Positions 1-8,224 are shown, counted from the first letter of the stretch. The stretch is DNA of 60,096 nt from Prochloron sp. SulCav_FS08_3_32_3330 (GCA_020721205.1 DYNF01000014.1:1-60096), one strand, 5' to 3'. Made by a program: numbers and translations. The notes: a model not told the origin generated them from the letters alone.

Positions 1-30
1 TTGTCTAAGTTTGTCTAATCTTGTCTAATT
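1..30. repeat. short tandem repeat (10-mer x3)
   Basis: Three consecutive 10-mers of the form TTGTCTAANN open the window. The array may continue to the left, so its true size is unknown. No function can be assigned. Confidence 0.7.
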
Positions 31-171
31 TTTTACTTTCTGTTAAAAACCCATCTAGTATTATTTTTTATTATGCCTTAATTTTGGCAATTTACAAAAA
101 ATTTATCAAAAATTTTCCTGATTTACTGATCAACAGAAAGTAATAAGGACTGGTAGATGCACCCTAATTTG

Positions 172-203
172 TCTCAGAGTTGATTCTCTGGGGCTTTTTT
201 TTA
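172..203 (+). terminator. possible Rho-independent terminator
   Basis: A CAGAG/CTCTG stem with a TTGATT loop is followed by a run of eight or nine T. It could end a plus-strand gene lying left of the window. The stem is short, so the call is weak. The rest of 1-315 shows no gene. Confidence 0.35.
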
Positions 204-266
204 CTTTGATTATGCTTTGATTGGTTGTGATTAAGTTATGATTTTTTTTGATTATTAAAGTGTTGT

Positions 267-310
267 TACAAATAACAAATAACAAATAACAAATAACAAA
301 TAACAAATAA
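267..310. repeat. heptamer tandem repeat (AAATAAC)n
   Basis: About six copies of a 7-bp AAATAAC unit lie just beyond the 3-prime end of the histidine kinase gene. This is a simple-sequence tract that may vary in copy number between strains. Confidence 0.8.
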
Positions 311-315
311 ATTTA

Positions 316-1974
316 TTAAATAATTTCAAATAAAGGAATCGTAAAAGTAACAGTAGATCCTAAATCTTCCCCCATACTAAAAAAATTAATTGTTCCCCCC
401 ATTTTTTCAATTAATTTCTTAGAAATTGCTAAACCTAAGCCCGTTCCACCGTAAGATTTACTTAAAGATCCGTCAATTTGGACAAAATTTTGAAAGAGTT
501 TATCCTGTTGATCTAAAGGTACACCAATTCCCGTATCTTCAACGGCAATTTTTACCATTCCGGGAAAAGTTTGATCATGACGAATCACTTTTCTTTCAAT
601 CACATTAATATTCACTGTCACCCCACCTTCATGAGTAAATTTCATTGCATTACCGACTAGATTTAAAATTATTTGTAAAATTCTTTGATTATTCCCATAA
701 ATAACAATTTTTTCATAATTTGTTGGTAGATTTAAGTCAAAAGTTAGGTTTTTTTGTTCACATTGAGGACGGGCAAAATTTTCGACTTTTCGACATAATT
801 CATCAAGGGAAACAGGACTAACAGATATTTCCATTTTTCCTGCTTCAATTTTGGCAATATCTAAGATATCATTAATAATATTTAATAAATGTAAAGCACT
901 ATTATAAGCTTCTTCAATAAATTCTTTTTCTTCTTCTTCATCGTCTGCCATCCCATCTAAAATTAACTTTAAAAAGCCAATAATTCCATTTAAAGGTGTC
1001 CTTAACTCATGAGTTGTACTGGCTAAAAATTCACTTTTTAAACGGGAAGCTTCTTCTGCTTGGATTCGCGCTTGTTTCAATTCTTGATATAATGTAGCTT
1101 GAGCGATCGCTGAACCTAATTGATCTCCTAATTCCTGTACTAACGCAATTTCCGTCATATTCCAATAACGATGATGATCACACTGTTGTAACCAAATTAA
1201 ACCATTCGGTTGATTTTGATAAAAAGTCGGCACTACTAATAAAGATTTTTGCCCAAAAGGATCATTTTCGAGTAAATCTACAAATATTCCCTCTTTTCTG
1301 GATAAAGTTTGTTGAAGGTACACTTCTGAATCTAAATTAAATTTACAAGCTAACATAGATTTTTCTTCCCCATAACGATATTCTGCTTCTACTTTCAGTG
1401 GATATTGTTCTAAATGAGGGTCATAAGATAAAATTAAACAGCGATTAACTTGTAAACCTTTGCCTAAATGATCTACGGTTTGTTGACGAATAATATCCGG
1501 TTTCAGCGTTCTGCGTATTTTTTTAGTAATTTGACTGAGAAGATATTGATAAGAGTCATAATGAGTGGGTAAAGGAGAATGAAAATTTTTGTCAATTTCT
1601 TCAGTGGTAAGCAAATGTCCTATTCCTAAAACTGTTTTCGGCTCTCCTGTTTTTGGTAAAATCGGACTAATTACTAATTCAAAAGGGAAAGTGTAATTCT
1701 GATATGTAAATAAACAGTAACACTGTTCCGGCATACGACGCTCTAAAACTCTCCTAATACTCTCATTATAAGCTTCCAGAGTGACCGGGACAAAAAGATC
1801 TTCGGTGGTTGTGCCTATAATTAATTCTGCGTTTAATCCGTATTTATACCCTTCATCCCAATAAAAATAAAGATAAAACCCCGATACTGATTGAGTAAAT
1901 ACTAATTCAGCACCTAAATGTTCAGCTTTTAAATCATAATTTTGTTGAAAAATTGAGCTTGTTGTGAGCCTCAT
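316..1974 (-). CDS. GAF-domain sensor histidine kinase
   Basis: This 552-residue protein is a two-component sensor kinase, probably cytosolic because no membrane segment or signal peptide is visible. The first 130 residues look PAS-like. Residues 140-300 fit a GAF domain, and a short coiled coil at about 295-315 leads to the HisKA helix. The phosphoacceptor is His322 in THELRTPLNG. The ATPase domain shows an N box (NLVGNAMKFT, about 438-447), a G1 box (DTGIGVP, about 480) and a G2 box (GGTGLGLAI, about 509). There is no receiver domain and no response regulator gene beside it, so it is an orphan kinase whose partner and signal cannot be read from the sequence. A phytochrome-type GAF is not supported, since no obvious bilin-binding Cys motif is seen. 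Confidence 0.9.
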   Translation of the reverse strand: MRLTTSSIFQQNYDLKAEHLGAELVFTQSVSGFYLYFYWDEGYKYGLNAELIIGTTTEDLFVPVTLEAYNESIRRVLERRMPEQCYCLFTYQNYTFPFELVISPILPKTGEPKTVLGIGHLLTTEEIDKNFHSPLPTHYDSYQYLLSQITKKIRRTLKPDIIRQQTVDHLGKGLQVNRCLILSYDPHLEQYPLKVEAEYRYGEEKSMLACKFNLDSEVYLQQTLSRKEGIFVDLLENDPFGQKSLLVVPTFYQNQPNGLIWLQQCDHHRYWNMTEIALVQELGDQLGSAIAQATLYQELKQARIQAEEASRLKSEFLASTTHELRTPLNGIIGFLKLILDGMADDEEEEKEFIEEAYNSALHLLNIINDILDIAKIEAGKMEISVSPVSLDELCRKVENFARPQCEQKNLTFDLNLPTNYEKIVIYGNNQRILQIILNLVGNAMKFTHEGGVTVNINVIERKVIRHDQTFPGMVKIAVEDTGIGVPLDQQDKLFQNFVQIDGSLSKSYGGTGLGLAISKKLIEKMGGTINFFSMGEDLGSTVTFTIPLFEII

Positions 1975-2117
1975 AATTATTTGTCAGTTATCAGTTAATA
2001 GTTTCAAAAAATATAGAAAAATATGACGTATTATAAGTATATTTTTGTTTATAAAATCTATATTTTAGGTGAAACTTTACAATATTTGCTATCACTTCAG
2101 GCTTAATCTAATTCATT

Positions 2118-2140
2118 AGGGCTTAATCAGATTAAGCCCT
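2118..2140. repeat. palindrome, possible bidirectional terminator
   Basis: AGGGCTTAATC and its reverse complement form a near-perfect hairpin between the kinase gene and the small downstream gene. A partial copy of the left arm precedes it at about 2099. Confidence 0.6.
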
Positions 2141-2173
2141 ACCATCTTAATTATTACTGAAATTTTCATTTTT

Positions 2174-2404
2174 CTAGTCATTCCATTCTCCTCTGGGGGG
2201 AACGGGAGGATTACGAGTAAAAGTGCGAGAAAGTTCATCATCTCTGGGTCTTTCGCCATTTAACCATTGTTTAAGGGCGGTTTCAATGACCCGGGAAGGG
2301 TTATTAGTTAAATGTTTCATTTGTTCTAATAATTCAGAGTCTAGTTGAACGGCAATTTCTACTTTATCTGGAGAATTTTGAGAATTGAGAGTTGTGTTTT
2401 CCAT
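2174..2404 (-). CDS. small RHH-like (antitoxin-like) protein
   Basis: A 76-residue protein of unknown function. Residues 15-50 read as a beta strand (VEIAVQLDSELL) followed by two helices ending in a Trp-Leu, which fits a ribbon-helix-helix fold like ParD- or CopG-type antitoxins. The C-terminal tail is acidic and Pro/Arg-rich (NPPVPPRGEW). No toxin gene lies next to it on either side, so it may act as a stand-alone small DNA-binding protein. Coding potential is supported by its clean start, a length typical of such proteins, and its location in an otherwise empty gap. The RHH assignment is an inference from pattern only. Confidence 0.6.
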   Translation of the reverse strand: MENTTLNSQNSPDKVEIAVQLDSELLEQMKHLTNNPSRVIETALKQWLNGERPRDDELSRTFTRNPPVPPRGEWND

Positions 2405-2544
2405 TGTTTAATTTTACTTAATTTTAGATAATTTACCTACAGGGTTTTAATTATCATTGTAACTTTAAAATTGACAAAATAAAAAATAACTATTTTTTAT
2501 TTTTTATTTTTTATTTTTTATTTGTTCATTAGACATCTTGTAAT

Positions 2545-2586
2545 AATCCTTGTAGAGACGTAAAATTTTACGTCTCTACAAGGATT
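2545..2586. repeat. perfect 42-bp palindrome
   Basis: Two 21-bp arms (AATCCTTGTAGAGACGTAAAA and its exact reverse complement) meet with no spacer. The core TTGTAGAGACGTAAAA recurs in a 40-bp perfect palindrome at 18775-18814, so this is a dispersed family. It lies 50 bp beyond the pyrC stop. Confidence 0.9.
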
Positions 2587-2636
2587 TTAGACGATCAAAA
2601 ATTAAATCGGGTAGATATCTATTCGTTAAAAATCAA

Positions 2637-3959
2637 TTATTCTCCAAAGTTCAGGGCTTTACCCCGAACATTTGTATTAACTTTCCCTTGAGCATAAACA
2701 ATTTCTCCTCCCACAATGGTATAAATGGGATAACCTGTTAAATCCCAACCTTCAAAGGGACTCCAGCCACATTTACTTAAGATTTCTTCTCTTAATACTG
2801 GACGATAATTATTAAGGTCTACTAACACTAAATCTGCATCAAAACCGATTTCTATTTTACCTTTATTTGGTATTTTGTAAGCTTTAGCAACGGCTGTAGA
2901 CATCCAGTTACTTACTTGAACAATTGTACAACGTCCTTGTTTTGCTTGGGTTAACATTACAGGTAAAGAAGTTTCAACTCCGGGCATTCCTGAAGGTGTA
3001 TTAGGATAACCTTTTGCCTTTTCTTCTAAAGTATGGGGGGCGTGATCTGTGGCAATAAAATCTATTACCCCATCTAATAAAGCTTTCCATAAAATTTCAT
3101 TATTTTGGGGCGATCTTAAGGGAGGATTCATTTGTGCTAAAGTGCCAATTTTTGCGTAACTTTCTGTATTTAAGACTAAATGTTGAGGTGTAACTTCTAC
3201 CGTTACCCAACTCGGTTTATTGGTTCTTAAATATTCCGCTTCTATGCCCGTTGATAAATGCAAAATATGTAAACGACGTTGATATTTTTGAGATAATTTT
3301 AACGCTAATTTCGTCGCATTTAAAGCCGCCGTTTCATCTTGAATAACAGAATGAATAGCCGGATCAGTTTCCGTTGCAAATTGTTTTTTTCGCTCAAGAA
3401 TACGGGCTTGATCTTCAGCATGAACAGCGATTAAACGACTTCCTTTTGCAAAAATCGTCTCTATTTCTTCCTCTTTACTTACTAATAAATCACCGTGAGC
3501 AGACCCCATAAAAATTTTAATCCCACAGGTAGGATTAACTGTTAATATATCTTCTAAATTATTAGCAGTTGCACCGATAAAAAAACCATAATTAACTAAA
3601 CACTTTTCAGAAGCTAATTTTAACTTATGATCTAAAGCAGATTGATTAATCGTTAAAGGATTAGTATTAGGCATTTCTAAAAAAGAAGTTACACCACCTT
3701 TAGCACAAGCACAACTAGCGGTAAATAGATCTTCTTTATATTCTAAACCCGGCTCCCGAAAATGAACTTGAGGATCAATAACTCCGGGCAACAAAATTAA
3801 TCCGGTTGCGGCGATAATTGTATCTTGTTCATTCGGTTCAAGTTTAGAGGAAATTTCCATAATTAAACCTTTTTGAGTACGCAGATCTCCTAATAAAAAT
3901 TCACCATTTGGTAAAAGGATCTGAGCATTTTGGATCAGGATCGAAGATTGATTAGACAT
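2637..3959 (-). CDS. pyrC: dihydroorotase
   Basis: This zinc amidohydrolase cyclizes N-carbamoyl-aspartate to dihydroorotate in pyrimidine synthesis. The metal motif VHFREPG (His66) is the class I signature. TPQH (about 257-260) and TDHAPHT (Asp305) supply further active-site residues, and residues 310-330 (TPSGMPGVET) match the family. I place the start at the ATG at 3959, giving 440 residues. An in-frame ATG at 4001 would add 14 residues (MLLINNILTQFFKK) before the usual family start, with no ribosome site to support it. The gene stands alone; the neighbouring genes do not belong to pyrimidine synthesis. Cyanobacterial pyrC commonly lies apart from other pyr genes. Confidence 0.94.
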   Translation of the reverse strand: MSNQSSILIQNAQILLPNGEFLLGDLRTQKGLIMEISSKLEPNEQDTIIAATGLILLPGVIDPQVHFREPGLEYKEDLFTASCACAKGGVTSFLEMPNTNPLTINQSALDHKLKLASEKCLVNYGFFIGATANNLEDILTVNPTCGIKIFMGSAHGDLLVSKEEEIETIFAKGSRLIAVHAEDQARILERKKQFATETDPAIHSVIQDETAALNATKLALKLSQKYQRRLHILHLSTGIEAEYLRTNKPSWVTVEVTPQHLVLNTESYAKIGTLAQMNPPLRSPQNNEILWKALLDGVIDFIATDHAPHTLEEKAKGYPNTPSGMPGVETSLPVMLTQAKQGRCTIVQVSNWMSTAVAKAYKIPNKGKIEIGFDADLVLVDLNNYRPVLREEILSKCGWSPFEGWDLTGYPIYTIVGGEIVYAQGKVNTNVRGKALNFGE

Positions 3960-4001
3960 TTTTTTAAAAAATTGAGTTAAAATATTATTTATTAATAACA
4001 C

Positions 4002-4308
4002 AAGTTTCTAGCTTGTTAAAATTTTATTAGGTTTCGTACCTTAACCTAAGTTAAAATACTAAAAGTAAAAAATTAGATTATGATAGATAAAGAACTGATC
4101 TTCAGTTTACAATCTAATTTAACTATTGTTGATTAAACTGAATAAGTAGGTGATCATAAAAGGGAAGGTGGGCAACGGCAATAAAAAGCTTGAATTTCTT
4201 ACCAAAAGATAATGAAAGCCCTTGCCCCCCTACAATTAAATTGTATTTTATTTCACTAATCTACTTATTTCTTTGTAATTTATATTTATTTTTGTCCATT
4301 ATTATACT
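4002..4308. other. intergenic region between divergent pyrC and lepB
   Basis: This gap carries the promoters of two divergent genes. At 4144-4268 it holds an imperfect inverted unit bounded by AATAAGTAG and CTACTTATT, with inner GGTGGGCAA-like and CCTTGCCCCCCT segments. It resembles a decayed palindromic element. No coding signal is seen. Confidence 0.4.
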
Positions 4309-4965
4309 ATGACTTTAAATCCGAATCCAGACTTAGACCCGCAAAATCAAGCTGATCCAGAAACAGAAACTGTTTCCGTCAATAAAGCTAAAAATCAAGT
4401 CCCTGAAAATATTTATGTTGAAACGATTAAAACTTTAGCTACCGCCGCTATTTTAGCTTTTGGGATTCGCACTTTTGTGGCGGAGGCACGTTATATTCCT
4501 TCTGAATCTATGTTACCAACTTTAGAAGTTAATGATCGTTTAATTATTGAAAAAGTTAGCTATCATTTTAATAAACCTAAACATGGTGATGTGGTAGTAT
4601 TTGAGCCTCCTGATATTTTGAAACCAAAGTTTAAGGATGCTTTTATTAAACGTATTATTGGTCTCCCGGGTGATACGGTGGAAGTGAAATTTGGGAAAGT
4701 TTATCTCAATGGAAAAGAAATTAAAGAAAATTATATTAAAAGCGCCCCAGAATATAATTTTGGACCTGTCACTGTACCCGAAGATCAATATTTAGTCTTA
4801 GGAGATAATCGGAATAATAGTTATGATTCTCATCTTTGGGATCAAAATAATAAAGAGTCTTATGTGCCAAGGGAAAATTTAATTGGTCGGGCTGTGGTAA
4901 GATTTTGGCCCCCCGATCGCATTGGCTCTTTACAATATTCCCCCGAGGAAAATTCATCTCAATAA
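4309..4965 (+). CDS. lepB: signal peptidase I
   Basis: This membrane-bound serine protease removes signal peptides from exported proteins. A single N-terminal transmembrane helix lies at about residues 40-58 (LATAAILAFGIRTFVAEA). Box B contains the catalytic Ser67 in PSESMLPTL, and box D contains the catalytic Lys114 in KRIIGLPGD. Box E (GDNRNNSYDSHLW) is intact. The length of 218 residues is normal for cyanobacterial LepB. The N-terminal 35 residues are polar and acidic, with several Pro, and would face the cytoplasm. A hairpin directly after the stop (4991-5012) can act as terminator. Cyanobacteria usually carry two LepB paralogs for thylakoid and plasma membrane; which one this is cannot be told here. 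Confidence 0.95.
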   Translation: MTLNPNPDLDPQNQADPETETVSVNKAKNQVPENIYVETIKTLATAAILAFGIRTFVAEARYIPSESMLPTLEVNDRLIIEKVSYHFNKPKHGDVVVFEPPDILKPKFKDAFIKRIIGLPGDTVEVKFGKVYLNGKEIKENYIKSAPEYNFGPVTVPEDQYLVLGDNRNNSYDSHLWDQNNKESYVPRENLIGRAVVRFWPPDRIGSLQYSPEENSSQ

Positions 4966-4966
4966 A

Positions 4967-5018
4967 CAGGGTGTTTTCATTCTCCAAAAAGCAACGGGTT
5001 GAAACCCGTTGCCTTTTT
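4967..5018 (+). repeat. half copy of the CAGGG-TTTTCATTCT element; hairpin terminator of lepB
   Basis: The left terminus CAGGGTGTTTTCATTCTCC is followed by the hairpin GCAACGGGTT/AACCCGTTGC flanked by AAAAA and TTTTT. No right terminus is seen. The same terminus and hairpin appear in the complete element at 24284-24470. Confidence 0.75.
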
Positions 5019-5158
5019 AGCTCAAATTTATTTTTTCTTTTTTCTCGAAAATAAACCAAATATTTTACTTTTTTTCTTTCTTTGATCTTGTTTCTTTTTC
5101 TGGGTTTCTAATTTTCTTTAATTTTTGACATTAATTTGACATTAAATTTAATTATTAA

Positions 5159-6289
5159 TTAAATTTTAATAAACCATTTTTTATAATAGAAAATATAAGC
5201 AATAATCGTCCAAAATATAGCAGTTATTAAACCAAATAATAAACTAGCATTAGCATGATTTAACCAAGATAAAAATAAGTTATCATAAATTAAGTTATAA
5301 AGACTTAATTCATTTTCCATATTACCTATATTTATTTTAACTAATAATTTAATTAATAATACTGAACTAACAAAAATAAATATAGCATTTAAGCCTAATA
5401 TTTGAAAAGGTTTTGACCATTTTTTAATATTTCTAACTTCAATTAATTCATAACATATTGCGAGGAAAATTAAAGCTAATCCTGCGGTAAATAATACATA
5501 AGAACTTGTCCAAAGTTTTTTATTAATAGGAAAGATAAAATCCCAAAGTTTACCTATTACTAAACTACTTAAACCAAACATTATTAATTGAGTAGTAACT
5601 TTTGTATTTATTTGTTGTTTTTGTAACCAATTTCCGGTAATATAACCAATTAAAACAGTAGCAAGAGAGGGTAAGGTACTAAATAAACCTTCTGGATCTC
5701 CCATCCCATTATAATTATCTCCTTGATAAAGATGATTACTAGGAATAATTGAACGGTCAAAATAAGCTCCAAAATTACCAATCCTAGTTAAATTTCCTGC
5801 CCCAAATTCGGGAACATATAGATATGTCATGATAAACCAATAGCCTATTAATAAACTTCCAGTTAATATTAATATACTTTTTTTATTTAAGTTTAAAATT
5901 GCTAAACTAGCGAATAAATAAGTTAAACTAATTCGTTGTAAAACGCCTAATATTCTAATATTATTTAAGTCATAATTCCAAAAACCATTTAATAATAAAC
6001 CTAAGCCAAATAAAATTAAACATCTAATCATAATTTTTTGATAAACTGATTTATTAATATTGCTTTTTTCTTGATATTTTCTTAAGGAAAAAGCCATTGC
6101 TACACCCATAATAAACAAAAAGAAAGGGAAAATTAAATCCACAAAAGTGCAACCATTCCAGTCAGCGTGTAACAAAAAAGGATAAGCTTGATCTTCTAAA
6201 CTGATTTTATTAACTAAAATCATTCCGGCAATAGTTATGCCCCGAAAAACATCTAAGGAAGTTAAACGATTTGATAATTTTAAATTCAT
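5159..6289 (-). CDS. HGSNAT-like (DUF5009/DUF1624) membrane acyltransferase
   Basis: A 376-residue polytopic membrane protein with about ten hydrophobic helices. The N-terminus (RLTSLDVFRGITIAGMILVN) and the following HADWNG...DLIFPFFLFIMG segment are hallmarks of the family that includes heparan-alpha-glucosaminide N-acetyltransferase. In that family the conserved His near this segment takes part in transmembrane acetyl transfer. In bacteria the substrate is generally unknown, most likely a cell-envelope sugar. It is flanked by palindromic repeats and has no obvious operon partner. It ends in a Lys-rich cytoplasmic tail. The family call is firm, but the substrate is not. Confidence 0.85.
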   Translation of the reverse strand: MNLKLSNRLTSLDVFRGITIAGMILVNKISLEDQAYPFLLHADWNGCTFVDLIFPFFLFIMGVAMAFSLRKYQEKSNINKSVYQKIMIRCLILFGLGLLLNGFWNYDLNNIRILGVLQRISLTYLFASLAILNLNKKSILILTGSLLIGYWFIMTYLYVPEFGAGNLTRIGNFGAYFDRSIIPSNHLYQGDNYNGMGDPEGLFSTLPSLATVLIGYITGNWLQKQQINTKVTTQLIMFGLSSLVIGKLWDFIFPINKKLWTSSYVLFTAGLALIFLAICYELIEVRNIKKWSKPFQILGLNAIFIFVSSVLLIKLLVKINIGNMENELSLYNLIYDNLFLSWLNHANASLLFGLITAIFWTIIAYIFYYKKWFIKI

Positions 6290-6324
6290 AATGTTAAATA
6301 TCTAAATAAAATTAAAAGTTAATT

Positions 6325-6515
6325 GTAGGGGAAACCTGACATCAATAACCTTTGTTAATAACCATTCAATTATATTTTGTCATGCCCTAACCTCACCATT
6401 AACTATCAAAAATAAAGCCCAATTTTGTTTAATTTTAAATTAAATGATGGGGTTAGGGCATGGCATTTTTTAAGTTAATTATTGGTATCATAAGTTAAGG
6501 ATGCCATGCCCCTAC
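6325..6515. mobile_element. 191-bp palindromic MITE-like element, copy 1
   Basis: The unit begins GTAGGGGAAACCTGACATC and ends GGATGCCATGCCCCTAC. An inner inverted pair (GTCATGCCCTAACC with GGTTAGGGCATGGC) means the whole unit can fold on itself. Copy 2 (7183-7373) differs at about ten positions. The similarity continues to the right through the palindrome ending at 6602. No transposase reading frame is present. Confidence 0.85.
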
Positions 6516-6536
6516 AGAGTTTAAATTGTCAAGATT

Positions 6537-6602
6537 AAAAGTCGAGGATTTTACATAAATTAATTTTGAGAAAATAAGTTAATTTAAAATCCCCGACTTT
6601 TT
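6537..6602. repeat. AAAAGTCGGGGATTTT palindrome family, copy
   Basis: The arms AAAAGTCGAGGATTTTAC and ...AAAATCCCCGACTTTT enclose an A/T-rich loop. Related copies lie at 7395-7459, 10152-10184, 50161-50226, 50652-50717 and 51477-51541, and half a copy at 8102. In five of the six full copies the palindrome sits directly upstream of a small accessory gene or module, about 30-55 bp before the next start codon. Confidence 0.8.
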
Positions 6603-6653
6603 GATCTTTGTTATATGTTATAATATGTAAGTGTATTTATTATTAAAATAACG

Positions 6654-6884
6654 ATGAAAACCTTTGAACAAATTGTTGATCTTGTAACAGAATTATCCCT
6701 CGATCATCAAGAATTATTGATTGATATTTTACAACATCGTACCACAGAAATACGCAGAAAAGAATTAGCTCAATCATCACAGTGTGCTTTAGCTGAATTT
6801 CGAGCAGGAAATCTTAAAGCTCAAACTGCTGATCAAGCGATCGCTGAATTAAGAAATTATTTAAACAATGCTGAAGTAGAATGA
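6654..6884 (+). CDS. antitoxin of a type II toxin-antitoxin pair
   Basis: A 76-residue protein that starts MKTFEQIVDLVTELSLDHQE, a pattern common in small cyanobacterial antitoxins encoded directly before RelE/YafQ-like toxins. It is mostly helical and acidic. Its stop codon overlaps the ATG of the toxin gene by four bases (ATGA), so the two are translationally coupled. By analogy it should bind and neutralize the toxin and repress its own promoter. A TATAAT-like -10 box lies at about 6619 (tataatatg). The pair is enclosed by near-identical repeats on both sides. Confidence 0.75.
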   Translation: MKTFEQIVDLVTELSLDHQELLIDILQHRTTEIRRKELAQSSQCALAEFRAGNLKAQTADQAIAELRNYLNNAEVE

Positions 6885-7165
6885 GAAAACTTGTTTTAAC
6901 ATCTCGATTTAAGAAATCTCTCAAAAAATTTATTAAACGAAATCAGTATTTACAAACACAAATTGAGGAGACATTAAAGCAAATGGAAATAGATATATTT
7001 GCTCCAAATCTTGCTACTCATAAGCTAAAAGGAGAATTTTATGGTTTAAGAGCTTGTACCTGTGGATATGATTGTCGGATCATTTTTTCTATTGAAAAAG
7101 ATATTGAAACGGATCAAGAAATATTAGTTCTTTTAAATATTGGTTCTCATGATGAAGTTTATTAA
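6881..7165 (+). CDS. RelE/YafQ-family mRNA interferase toxin
   Basis: A basic 94-residue protein with the RelE-superfamily layout. An N-terminal strand (KLVLTSRFKKSLKKFIKR) is followed by a long helix, then KLKGEFYGLRACTCGYDCRIIFSI, where the strand with conserved Arg and Tyr residues normally forms the ribosome-dependent RNase site. It ends in LNIGSHDEVY, the usual YafQ-type tail. Family members cleave mRNA in the ribosomal A site. It overlaps the antitoxin gene by four bases. The two Cys near residues 59-64 are typical of the cyanobacterial subgroup. Activity is inferred from family only. Confidence 0.85.
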   Translation: MRKLVLTSRFKKSLKKFIKRNQYLQTQIEETLKQMEIDIFAPNLATHKLKGEFYGLRACTCGYDCRIIFSIEKDIETDQEILVLLNIGSHDEVY

Positions 7166-7182
7166 TTATTATCAATTTAATT

Positions 7183-7373
7183 GTAGGGGCATGACATCAA
7201 TAACCTTTGTTCATAACCATTTAATTATATTTTGTCATGCCCTCACCTCACCATTAACTATCAAAAATAAAGCCCAATTTTATTTTATTTTAAATTAAAT
7301 GATGGGGTTAGGGCATGGCATTTTTTAAGTTAATTATTGGTATCATAAGTTAAGGATGCCAGGTTTCCCCTAC
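7183..7373. mobile_element. 191-bp palindromic MITE-like element, copy 2
   Basis: Same length and orientation as copy 1, but the terminal variants are exchanged: it begins GTAGGGGCATGACATC and ends GGATGCCAGGTTTCCCCTAC. The outer ends of the 6325-7373 unit are therefore exact inverted copies (GTAGGGGAAACCTG), and so are its inner ends (GTAGGGGCATG). Confidence 0.85.
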
Positions 7374-7394
7374 AGAGTTTAAATTGTCAATATT

Positions 7395-7459
7395 AAAAGT
7401 CGGGGATTTTACATAAGTTAATTATTATGAAAATAAGTTAATTAAAATCCTCGACTTTT
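7395..7459. repeat. AAAAGTCGGGGATTTT palindrome family, copy
   Basis: Arms AAAAGTCGGGGATTTTAC and AAAATCCTCGACTTTT with an A/T-rich centre. It forms the right part of the roughly 280-bp direct repeat that also ends at 6602, and lies 52 bp before the next gene. Confidence 0.8.
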
Positions 7460-7511
7460 GCTTAACTTCTGTTAAACTAATAATAAATTATAAGTTAATA
7501 TTAATTTTATT

Positions 7512-7838
7512 ATGAAAATTCCTGAAAATGCAATTATTCCTTCTGATAAACTAACAAAATACTTATTAATATTTAAACAGAAAAATGATAAATCAAAATA
7601 TTTATTACAAGGGGGCTTTACTTTAGATAATTGGCAGGAATTAAAACAGGCAATTAATAAATTAATTCAAGAAAACGAAGCCATTGAAGATATAACAGAT
7701 CAATATGGTACATATTATCAAGTTATCGGTCAATTGCAAGGCTTAAACAATCAAAATTTATTAGTTATGACAATTTGGTTAAAACGTAAAATTGACAACA
7801 ATTTTTATTTTATTACTTTAAAACCTGATCGGAGCTAA
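7512..7838 (+). CDS. DUF6883-type small protein
   Basis: A 108-residue protein that opens with MKIPENAIIPSDKLTKYLL, the characteristic start of the DUF6883 group. It continues with an F/YTLDNWQEL motif and ends with strands (VMTIWLKRKI...YFITLKP). The same layout appears in the paralog at 40844-41209. A DUF4926 gene follows after 4 bp, and this gene order recurs three times in the window. The function is unknown. The tight pairing of two small proteins is consistent with a toxin-antitoxin or toxin-immunity module, which is an inference and not a known fact. The family name is from memory of the motif. Confidence 0.7.
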   Translation: MKIPENAIIPSDKLTKYLLIFKQKNDKSKYLLQGGFTLDNWQELKQAINKLIQENEAIEDITDQYGTYYQVIGQLQGLNNQNLLVMTIWLKRKIDNNFYFITLKPDRS

Positions 7839-7842
7839 AATT

Positions 7843-8091
7843 ATGAACTTAGAATTATATCAAGATATTGCTTTAACCTGTGACTTTCCAGAATATGAAT
7901 TAAAACAAGGAGATATTGGGACTTTAATTGATTTTGTTCCCCATCCCACAGGGGGAGAAATGGGCTGTATTTTAGAAATATTTAACGCTATTGGTGAATC
8001 AATTAAAGTTGTAACAATTCCTATTTCTAAGATTAAAAAACTAACCTCAGATGACATTTTAACCTCTCGTCAATTAATGGCAATTAATTAA
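7843..8091 (+). CDS. DUF4926 protein
   Basis: An 82-residue acidic protein. Its pattern LYQDIALTCDFPEYELKQGD, IGTLIDF, then a strand ending in VVTIPISKIKKL matches the small beta-barrel DUF4926 family (start D-x-V/I-A-L, then L-KGD-GT-V). Start is 4 bp after the stop of the DUF6883 gene, preceded by CGGAG. The partner arrangement suggests that it binds or neutralizes the product of the upstream gene, but nothing in the sequence proves it. Related copies are at 19644-19898 and 41193-41435, with a dead copy at 39222-39395. Confidence 0.75.
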   Translation: MNLELYQDIALTCDFPEYELKQGDIGTLIDFVPHPTGGEMGCILEIFNAIGESIKVVTIPISKIKKLTSDDILTSRQLMAIN

Positions 8092-8150
8092 TTATTGATC
8101 TAAAAGTCGGGGATTAGAGGAAAATATTTTCATCGCTGATCAAAAAATAG

Positions 8151-8206
8151 GTTCGTTGTGGTGCTTTTAGCACCACAATTTTTAGGGCTAGAGCCTCTAC
8201 AACGAA
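8151..8206. repeat. GTTCGTTGT...GCTTTAGCAC palindrome family, copy
   Basis: GTTCGTTGTGGTGCTTTTAG and a matching right arm ending CTACAACGAAC form a long hairpin between two convergent genes. Half a copy of the AAAAGTCGGGG repeat lies just left at 8102. Confidence 0.8.
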
Positions 8207-8224
8207 CTTCTTTTTAACTAAAAA

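Noticed and set aside
267-310. AAATAAC tandem repeat as a replication iteron array
   Set aside because: The units are simple A-rich heptamers at a gene 3-prime end, with no DnaA boxes, rep gene or origin context.
4540-5059. Two minus-strand frames opposite lepB
   Set aside because: They are shadows of lepB and its terminator hairpin, with the low-complexity Phe/Asn/Lys-rich composition expected for antisense frames.
6654-7165. The RelE-type operon as a duplicate of the 50-kb toxin-antitoxin array
   Set aside because: Gene order is opposite (antitoxin first) and neither protein resembles its counterpart beyond the general RelE fold; only the flanking palindromes are shared.
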